From: a virus
Length of the DNA stretch: 64,000 bases
IMG/VR virus record: IMGVR_UViG_3300006749_000011
Coordinates: 1-64,000 of that record
Direction: 5' to 3' (one strand)
Notes under the pieces: generated by a model
What the model was told of the DNA's origin: nothing
Database searches by the model: none
Seen by the model: the letters and a program-made list of their open reading frames with translations, nothing else
In this document: positions 56,154-62,205 of the stretch, in pieces
Numbering within the stretch: position 1 is the first letter of the stretch
Layout of the letters: the number at the start of each line of letters is the position of its first letter
Translations under genes and position numbers: made by a program

Positions 56154-56426
56154 ATGAAACTCACAGAAAAACAAATCAAAAAGATTATCAAAGAAGAACT
56201 CAATAAAATTCTTAAAGAAAGTATGAGCCCTGATCACCCTGACTATGATCATGTTGCTGGTATTATTATGAGAACTTTTCAAAACATGATGCACCTTGCT
56301 CCATTGGTAAAACAAGGCATGGGGCATATGTTCGAAAATGACATTTATCATCATGTTGCTGAGGAAGCTCCTGAGCATGCAGAGTATATAACCCAAAGAG
56401 TAATGCAAATGCTTAAGGAAGTGTAA
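56154..56426 (+). CDS. Small protein with tagged N-terminus
   Basis: 90 residues; GGAG lies 11-14 bases before the ATG. The first 22 residues (KLTEKQIKKIIKEELNKIL then K-E22) share a pattern with the proteins starting at 57841 and 59814, with an L20-x-E22 site at the same position. The rest is His/Met-rich and helical (HPDYDHVAGIIMRTF, MHLAPLVKQGMGHMF). No enzyme motif. Could be a small internal head protein. One-base TAATG overlap with the next gene. Confidence 0.62.
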   Translation: MKLTEKQIKKIIKEELNKILKESMSPDHPDYDHVAGIIMRTFQNMMHLAPLVKQGMGHMFENDIYHHVAEEAPEHAEYITQRVMQMLKEV

Positions 56427-56701
56427 TGACTAGAGAAGAATTTTTAAAAGCAGGAGAAAAAATGGAACAAGAAAGAAAAGAAAGTCTGAAACAACAACTA
56501 TACCTTGACAATAAACAAAAAGGTATCCTTGATGCTCTACAAGAGAAAGCAATCTCTCGTAAGCTGCTTGTGTTTGTATCAGCAACAGCTTTGTTATGGA
56601 ACGCACAACTAGACCCTGAAACTTGGGGAATGATTGCTATGATGTATATTGGTGGACAAACCGCCGTTGACTTTGCCAAAATGTGGCGACACGGTGGTTA
56701 G
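56426..56701 (+). CDS. Holin-like small membrane protein
   Basis: 91 residues: a charged N-terminal helix (about 1-43), then two hydrophobic segments near 45-60 (RKLLVFVSATALLW) and 66-84 (ETWGMIAMMYIGGQTAVDFA), ending in a basic tail. Small size, two predicted membrane spans and a charged end fit a holin, and the next two genes look like spanin-type proteins. A holin function is inferred; membrane association is well supported. Confidence 0.55.
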   Translation: MTREEFLKAGEKMEQERKESLKQQLYLDNKQKGILDALQEKAISRKLLVFVSATALLWNAQLDPETWGMIAMMYIGGQTAVDFAKMWRHGG

Positions 56702-56703
56702 TC

Positions 56704-57039
56704 ATGATCTGGTTGTACAAAGCAAAGAATTGGATTGTAGCTCATAAGAACTGGTTGGTTCTTATGGGTTTGTTCGTTTTATCTTATGCTCTTGGCAAGA
56801 AAGCAAACAAGAACTATCTTGAAATGGCTAACTTAGCTAAAAAACAATACAAGAAAGATAACGAAGAACTTGAGCATTTACAAAAAGCAAAACAAGCTAG
56901 AGATAAGAAAGCAAAACAAAAAGCAAAAGCTGTAAAGGTTGCTCTTGAATCTGAGAAAGAAAAAAGATTAAAAGAATTAGAAACACAAAAAGCTGATCCT
57001 GATGATGTCTTTAAAAACTTAGGAATAAAAAAGAAATGA
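56704..57039 (+). CDS. Inner-membrane coiled-coil protein, possible spanin
   Basis: Start chosen at ATG 56704, two bases after the preceding stop; an in-frame GTG at 56683 lies inside that gene. The 111-residue product has one N-terminal membrane segment (about 16-33, WLVLMGLFVLSYALG), then a highly charged Lys/Glu/Ala coiled coil. This matches the topology of Rz-type inner-membrane spanins, although proof of lysis function is lacking. ATGA overlap with the next gene. Confidence 0.52.
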   Translation: MIWLYKAKNWIVAHKNWLVLMGLFVLSYALGKKANKNYLEMANLAKKQYKKDNEELEHLQKAKQARDKKAKQKAKAVKVALESEKEKRLKELETQKADPDDVFKNLGIKKK

Positions 57040-57425
57040 TTTTCTTACTATCTTTAGCATTTGCAGACGCACCCGAATACACCTACCTTGAAACAGGGGA
57101 ACCAGCTCCGTTTGCTGGTCGTTTGTTTAACGACGAAGCGTCACAATTGATAGCTAACCAAGTCCAAGATGCAACAGATAAGTGTCTTATTGAACTGGAC
57201 TATCAAGTCGGAATGGCTCTTGCAAAGAAAAACGAAGAAATTCAAGAGATAAGATCAAAGCATATCTACCAAAAGAAAGCCCTAGCATCTAAGATTGAAT
57301 CCCAACAGAAGCGGATAGAAGACTTGGAGAAATTAAAAACACCATCAAAGAAGGAGCTTTGGTTCTCTTTGGGACTAATTAGTGGTGTAGCAATCACTAT
57401 AGCTATAGCAAACGCGGTGAACTAA
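57036..57425 (+). CDS. Secreted/membrane-anchored coiled-coil protein
   Basis: 129 residues. A short hydrophobic N-terminus ending in AFADAP looks like a signal peptide; then LETGEPAPFAGRLF, a motif I associate with phage membrane proteins of unknown function; then a coiled coil (about 60-95) and a C-terminal membrane span (about 106-127, LWFSLGLISGVAITIAIANAV). It is likely part of the same envelope or lysis set as its two upstream neighbours. No lipobox is visible, so it is not a typical outer-membrane spanin. Confidence 0.5.
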   Translation: MIFLLSLAFADAPEYTYLETGEPAPFAGRLFNDEASQLIANQVQDATDKCLIELDYQVGMALAKKNEEIQEIRSKHIYQKKALASKIESQQKRIEDLEKLKTPSKKELWFSLGLISGVAITIAIANAVN

Positions 57426-57427
57426 AA

Positions 57428-57844
57428 ATGTTAATAAAAATTATTAAAAAAGTAAAGGACTTGGTATGCCCACCAGCAACTCAGGACCTAGCTCTTAACA
57501 CAAAGAACCGAGATGCAACAATAAAAAAATATAATTACGGTCCTCTAAATGTTGACGAACCAGCAGATTACTGGAAAAAAATAGCTAAGTATTGGAAAAC
57601 AACTGAAAAAGCAGCTATGAAATCTGTGTGTTATAATTGCGTTGCCTTCGACATCTCTCCTCGTATGAAAGATTGTTTACCTGGAGATACTTTTGATGAT
57701 GACGGTATTTTAGGATACTGTTGGATGCACCATTTTAAATGTCATTCTGCTCGTGCCTGTCACACTTGGGCTAAAGGCGGACCAATAAAAAACAATAAAG
57801 AATCAGCAGAGTGGCAAAAGAAAAACTCTGGTGGTATGAAATGA
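57428..57844 (+). CDS. Cys-rich metal or Fe-S binding protein
   Basis: 138 residues. The C-terminal half carries C68-x2-C71, C83, C98, C105 and C111 with H101, H102 and H106, in the pattern CYNCVAFDIS ... GYCWMHHFKCHSARACHTWAKGG. It resembles uncharacterised phage proteins sometimes compared with high-potential iron-sulfur proteins, but whether it binds Fe-S or zinc cannot be told. N-terminal half is basic. ATGA overlap with the exonuclease gene. Confidence 0.58.
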   Translation: MLIKIIKKVKDLVCPPATQDLALNTKNRDATIKKYNYGPLNVDEPADYWKKIAKYWKTTEKAAMKSVCYNCVAFDISPRMKDCLPGDTFDDDGILGYCWMHHFKCHSARACHTWAKGGPIKNNKESAEWQKKNSGGMK

Positions 57845-58899
57845 AAATAACAAAACAAGATATAAAAAGAATGATAAAAGAAGAACTCCGAAGATTTCTT
57901 GATGAAGACTTATCATTATTAAGAGACATGACGCCCGGCGATGTTCTCGAGTACATGAGACGAGAATTGAACGGAAAGACTTGGTTTTTTTGGGATTTAG
58001 AAACAATTGGTTTTGATGGACAGATTACACAATATGGAGCTATAGCTTATAAGATTGATGATATTGATGGTCCGATTCCAACTAAGCCATTGGCCAGATT
58101 TGATGTAAATGTTGCTTTAAATGAAGAAACACTTGAAAGACATATTCTAGAACAGGACACAATAAACAAAGCAGATAAAGTTTTTAGTGATTTTGAAAAA
58201 ACCCGTGAGCGCACAAGAGAAATAGATTTTTTATTGAAATTACAAGATAAACGAAAAGAAGGAGTACCTTTCACTGTGGCTGATATGATTGGCTACACAA
58301 ATTATGTAACAAGACCCGACGACAGAACTGAGGTTGAAGCTATGGAAGAATTTCTAGCATGGGTTAAAGCTTTAGGTCCAAATGTTGTTTCTGTTGGTCA
58401 TAATATAAAGTCTTTTGACAGAAATAAAATTATAAAAGAAGGGCAAAAACTTGGAATTGATACCAAGGCTTTTGAACAAATAGATATCTTCGACACAGTA
58501 AACTTCCAAAGACAAGTGCTAAAGCAAATAGCACAGTATCAAATGGAACAAGGAGATCCGAGAATGACTCGTTTCTTTGACGGAAAAGAAAAAGAAATAA
58601 AAGGCGAAGTAAAAACCATAATGTCTTTCAATGGAAAACTTCAAAGAATGATGGATATATATGGACCAGGACCAGATTACATTCAATTGCACACGGCAAT
58701 TGACGACACAAGGCAACTAATTACTGCTTTTTTTAATATGTATACTGAAGTGAAAGACCTTATTATGACTAACGAAAAAATAAGAAACCTATCATCAGCT
58801 ATAAATGTACCAAGAGCACAAAAAGAACTAGGTACGAAAGATACAAAAGACCCATTAGATATCAGTAAAGCACTTAAACGAACAAAGAGGGGATTATGA
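57841..58899 (+). CDS. DEDDh 3'-5' exonuclease with tagged N-terminus
   Basis: Start at ATG 57841 (ATGA overlap); the longer in-frame start at 57811 would overlap the previous gene by 34 bases. The 352-residue product has an N-terminal peptide KITKQDIKRMIKEELRRFL then D-E22, followed by the exonuclease: FWDLET with D52 and E54 (Exo I), GHNIKSFD with D193 (Exo II), and H284-x4-D289 (Exo III, DEDDh type). It should degrade DNA or RNA from 3' ends. The tag suggests packaging in the head (inference). Confidence 0.82.
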   Translation: MKITKQDIKRMIKEELRRFLDEDLSLLRDMTPGDVLEYMRRELNGKTWFFWDLETIGFDGQITQYGAIAYKIDDIDGPIPTKPLARFDVNVALNEETLERHILEQDTINKADKVFSDFEKTRERTREIDFLLKLQDKRKEGVPFTVADMIGYTNYVTRPDDRTEVEAMEEFLAWVKALGPNVVSVGHNIKSFDRNKIIKEGQKLGIDTKAFEQIDIFDTVNFQRQVLKQIAQYQMEQGDPRMTRFFDGKEKEIKGEVKTIMSFNGKLQRMMDIYGPGPDYIQLHTAIDDTRQLITAFFNMYTEVKDLIMTNEKIRNLSSAINVPRAQKELGTKDTKDPLDISKALKRTKRGL

Positions 58900-59270
58900 A
58901 AAAGAATGATCCAAACTATATTGTAAAAGTGGAAAAAGCAATTGCAGAAAAATACGGTGAAGAAGCAATTGATAATCCAAAGCGACACTGGACTGATGAA
59001 AAAGAGAAAGAATATGTAAAGCAACTAAAAGACCTTTACACAACATCAAACGAAAAAGACAACTTCCAAGTTGAAGTTGGTGGCGTTTTTATTGCAGAGA
59101 AACTAATTACGAAAGAATCTAAACGTTCTTGTCCTGTTTGTAATACTTATTCATTTAAATCAAGAGACGATGTCTATATGGCAAAATTTGATTGTTGTGA
59201 AAAATGTTATATTCAATGGATTGAAGGGCGCGAAGAACGATGGCTTAAAGGATGGAGACCAAATGAGTAA
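58896..59270 (+). CDS. Small zinc-ribbon protein
   Basis: 124 residues, ATGA overlap with the exonuclease gene. Charged helical N-terminus, then SCPVC (C79-x2-C82) and FDCCEKC (C100, C101-x2-C104) form a probable zinc ribbon, followed by a Trp/Arg-rich tail (IQWIEGREERWLKGW). May bind nucleic acid or a protein partner. No family recognised. Confidence 0.65.
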   Translation: MKKNDPNYIVKVEKAIAEKYGEEAIDNPKRHWTDEKEKEYVKQLKDLYTTSNEKDNFQVEVGGVFIAEKLITKESKRSCPVCNTYSFKSRDDVYMAKFDCCEKCYIQWIEGREERWLKGWRPNE

Positions 59271-59817
59271 CACAACATTAGAAATTATACAAGGACTAGC
59301 ACAAGCAGCAGCAAACGTTTATGACGGAGCCCATGACGAAAGATTTTCCTATGATGGTGAATCAAGAACAATGGGTCTAAAACGAGAAGAAGGCTGTCCA
59401 ATAATGGACAGCAGAGTTATAGACGGATTTAAAGTTCGTTTTTATGGAGACTCAATGATTCTTTCATATCAATCAGATATCTTATTGAAAGAAGTTTATA
59501 CAGGTAGGTTTGAACAAGACATAGAATCTATGCTAAATGACATTAAAAAGTTTTTAGAAAAAGAATATAGAGCCGTAACAGGTAAATCTGTCTCTCTCAC
59601 TTCTAAAGGTGAGCCAAATATTCTTGTTCAATCAACATCAAGGGTTCGTTCTTTTGTTGAGGCTAACCAACATTTTAAAATTGGTGGAATAGAATCTATG
59701 CCGATTCTTGAACCCTCAATTGACACTACAAGAGATGTAACAAGAAAGTTTCTAGAACAATTTTCAGACAAGCGACCACCAAACGATAAACGTAAAAAAG
59801 GAGCAAGTTCAAAATGA
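59263..59817 (+). CDS. Conserved-looking hypothetical protein
   Basis: Start set at ATG 59263 (overlap of eight bases with the zinc-ribbon gene); the longer in-frame start at 59170 would overlap it by 101 bases. 184 residues, alpha/beta, with VRFYGDSMILSYQSDILLKEVY and a helix (DIESMLNDIKKFLEKEY). Basic tail (PPNDKRKKGASSK). No catalytic motif seen. Located just before the head genes, possibly a head-associated protein. Confidence 0.6.
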   Translation: MSNTTLEIIQGLAQAAANVYDGAHDERFSYDGESRTMGLKREEGCPIMDSRVIDGFKVRFYGDSMILSYQSDILLKEVYTGRFEQDIESMLNDIKKFLEKEYRAVTGKSVSLTSKGEPNILVQSTSRVRSFVEANQHFKIGGIESMPILEPSIDTTRDVTRKFLEQFSDKRPPNDKRKKGASSK

Positions 59818-60560
59818 AAATTTCCAATGAGCAATTAAAGCAAGTTATTCGTGAAGAATTAAACAAAGTTCTTAATGAAAATATAACTGAAAATGGCACT
59901 TATCCTATAATAAATTGGCAATTAATAGAAGAGCACGAAGATACAGATACTCCTTTTGAAATTAATGATGAAGTTGTTGAGATGTTTGCTGGAGATGACG
60001 ACACATGGATTCGAAACATCTTAGGTGATGAACGTGCCGATAAAATAAGAAAAATGTTTGAAGGAGAAACAGTAGCAGAGTTTTTTGGTAACCCTGCTAA
60101 TGGGCCAGCAGTTAACCAATTCTTTTCATTAGTAGAGACCTTAACAGACGTAGAAATAAAATATCCTGTTGGTATGTTGATTCTTGGTGGTGACACACAT
60201 ATTCGTGGATACAAATTTACCTTTGTTCCTGGTATTGGGTTTTCCTTTGTAGGCGAAAGCGAAAATTTGATAAGCGCAGTTGAAGCAGAGGGAACTGATG
60301 GTAAGGTTTACTTTGAACCGGGCTACACATCAACTGATAGTTTGTTTGGTAACATGGAATATGTTTTACAAAGATATGGTGTTTTAGAACTTGAAAAAGC
60401 AATAAGAATGCATGGTCGACGTTCCAGGTATAGCGGAACCTCAGTTGATGCTGTTAATTTAGATTTTAACAAACTTATAGAACTTTTAAATAATGGAACA
60501 TTAGCGGCTAAATGGAGCCATAGATATTACGGTTACATTATAACAACTCCCTATGAGTAA
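59814..60560 (+). CDS. Unknown protein with tagged N-terminus
   Basis: 248 residues, ATGA overlap upstream, preceded by AAAGGAG. First 22 residues (KISNEQLKQVIREELNKVL then N-E22) match the tag on the 56154 and 57841 products, including L20-x-E22. The remainder is acidic, then beta-rich (VGMLILGGDTHIRGYKFTFVPGIGFSFVG). No known domain recognised. It lies directly upstream of the terminase gene (TAATG overlap), fitting a head protein. Confidence 0.6.
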   Translation: MKISNEQLKQVIREELNKVLNENITENGTYPIINWQLIEEHEDTDTPFEINDEVVEMFAGDDDTWIRNILGDERADKIRKMFEGETVAEFFGNPANGPAVNQFFSLVETLTDVEIKYPVGMLILGGDTHIRGYKFTFVPGIGFSFVGESENLISAVEAEGTDGKVYFEPGYTSTDSLFGNMEYVLQRYGVLELEKAIRMHGRRSRYSGTSVDAVNLDFNKLIELLNNGTLAAKWSHRYYGYIITTPYE

Positions 60561-62146
60561 TGACTTTAAAACTATCAAAACAAGAAATAATAAAAGAAAT
60601 CCTTAAATGCGGCAAAGATCCTCTTTATTTTATAAATAATTATTGTAGGATCTCTCACCCTCTTAAAGGTTTAATTCCTTTTAACACTTATCCATACCAA
60701 GATGATTTGGTCAAGGACTTCAACGATTATCGCTTCACAGTTATCCTTAAAGCAAGACAGTTAGGAATCTCCACGATATCAGCTGCTTATGCTGTTTGGT
60801 TTATGTTGTTTCACAAAGAAAAGAATATCTTGGTCATGGCGACCAAGTTCGGAACAGCAGCCAACTTGGTAAAGAAAGTAAAAATGGTAATGAAAAACTT
60901 GCCAAAGTGGATGCAAGTAGCAAGTATTACAATTGACAACAGAACCTCGTTTGAACTATCAAATGGGTCATCAATCAAGGCAGTCGGAACATCAGCAGAC
61001 GCTGGTCGTTCAGAGGCGCTATCTTTATTAATTATAGATGAGGCAGCACACGTTGACGGCCTTGATGACCTATGGGCAGGTCTTTACCCTACTCTATCAA
61101 CAGGGGGTCGCTGTATTGCTTTATCAACGCCTATGGGCGTTGGAAACTGGTTTCATAGAACTTACATAGACGCAGAGAATGGAGACAATGAATTTCATCC
61201 TGTATCTTTGCCTTGGGATGTTCATCCTGAGCGTGATGAAAATTGGTTTGTTAAAGAAACCAAAAACATGTCAAGAAGACAAATAGCTCAAGAGCTTGAG
61301 TGCAACTTTAATACGTCCGGTGAAACCGTCATACATCCTGATGATATTCATTGGATTTACGAAATCCAACAAGAACCAGAGTACAAAACAGGCTGGGATA
61401 GAAATATGTGGATATGGGAAAAGTATCAAGAAGGTGTTCCTTATCTTATGGTTGCTGATGTTGCCAGAGGCGATGGAGCAGACTCTTCCGTATTTCATGT
61501 ACTAAGAACAGATACTATGGATGTAGTCGCAGAATATCAAGGTAAGCCAACTATGGATCATTTTGCAAAAATTTTATTTGATGCAGGAAAAGAATATAAC
61601 AATTGTCTTATGGTAATTGAAAACGTTGGTATAGGAATAGCAGCATGTGAAAAAGTAAGAGACCTTGGGTATCCTAATCTTTATTATTCAATTAAATCAA
61701 CTCATCAATATGTTGACTCTCTAGAAGGTGAATATAACGATAGAGCTGTTATTGGCTTTACTACTTCGATGAAAACAAGACCACTAATAGTAGCTAAGTT
61801 AGAAGAATACATAAGAAACAAATTGGTTAAACCAAAATCTTCTCGTTTGTTTCATGAGTTTAAAACATTCATATGGAACAATGGTAAGCCACAAGCTATG
61901 AGATCGTATCACGATGATTTAATTATGGCTCTTGCAATTGCTTGTTGGGTTCGAGACACAGCTCTAGAAGTTTCGGAAAAAGATAAGTTATATCAAGAAG
62001 CAATGATAAATTCTATTAAATCATCACAGACCACAATGAATACAGCTATCAAAGGAATGCGAGGCTTTGGTAGTACCAAAACACAAGAATCGTTAGAAGA
62101 CTTTCAAAAGACCTATAAAGATTTTGCATGGATTTTTAAAGGTTAG
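60560..62146 (+). CDS. 17: Large terminase subunit (gp17-like)
   Basis: 528 residues (T4 gp17 has 610). ATPase half: ILKARQLGIS with K64 and R66 in the Walker A position of this family, and SLLIIDEAAH with D160-E161 as Walker B. Nuclease half: VADVARGDGAD with D300, VIENVG and YHDDLIMALAIA giving the RNase-H-like acidic cluster. It cuts concatemeric DNA and drives it into the prohead through the portal. No small terminase (gp16) is recognised next to it. One-base overlap with the preceding gene. Confidence 0.93.
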   Translation: MTLKLSKQEIIKEILKCGKDPLYFINNYCRISHPLKGLIPFNTYPYQDDLVKDFNDYRFTVILKARQLGISTISAAYAVWFMLFHKEKNILVMATKFGTAANLVKKVKMVMKNLPKWMQVASITIDNRTSFELSNGSSIKAVGTSADAGRSEALSLLIIDEAAHVDGLDDLWAGLYPTLSTGGRCIALSTPMGVGNWFHRTYIDAENGDNEFHPVSLPWDVHPERDENWFVKETKNMSRRQIAQELECNFNTSGETVIHPDDIHWIYEIQQEPEYKTGWDRNMWIWEKYQEGVPYLMVADVARGDGADSSVFHVLRTDTMDVVAEYQGKPTMDHFAKILFDAGKEYNNCLMVIENVGIGIAACEKVRDLGYPNLYYSIKSTHQYVDSLEGEYNDRAVIGFTTSMKTRPLIVAKLEEYIRNKLVKPKSSRLFHEFKTFIWNNGKPQAMRSYHDDLIMALAIACWVRDTALEVSEKDKLYQEAMINSIKSSQTTMNTAIKGMRGFGSTKTQESLEDFQKTYKDFAWIFKG

Positions 62147-62147
62147 C

Positions 62148-62176
62148 TTGACAAACAGCTAGCTTTATGCTATAAT
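62148..62176 (+). promoter_or_regulatory. Sigma-70 promoter for the portal gene
   Basis: TTGACA at 62148-62153, 17-base spacer, TATAAT at 62171-62176, TGC before the -10. It lies just behind the terminase stop (62144-62146). AACTATTTA follows at 62179-62187, as in the leader repeat near 51.2 kb, and AAAGGATGAG provides the ribosome site. Confidence 0.9.
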
Positions 62177-62205
62177 AGAACTATTTACTACGAAAAGGAT
62201 GAGCT

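Noticed and set aside
60560-60620. Head-targeting tag on the terminase (KLSKQEIIKEIL)
   Set aside because: This is the usual N-terminal region of T4-type large terminases, continuous with the ATPase domain, and no L-x-E site sits at position 22.
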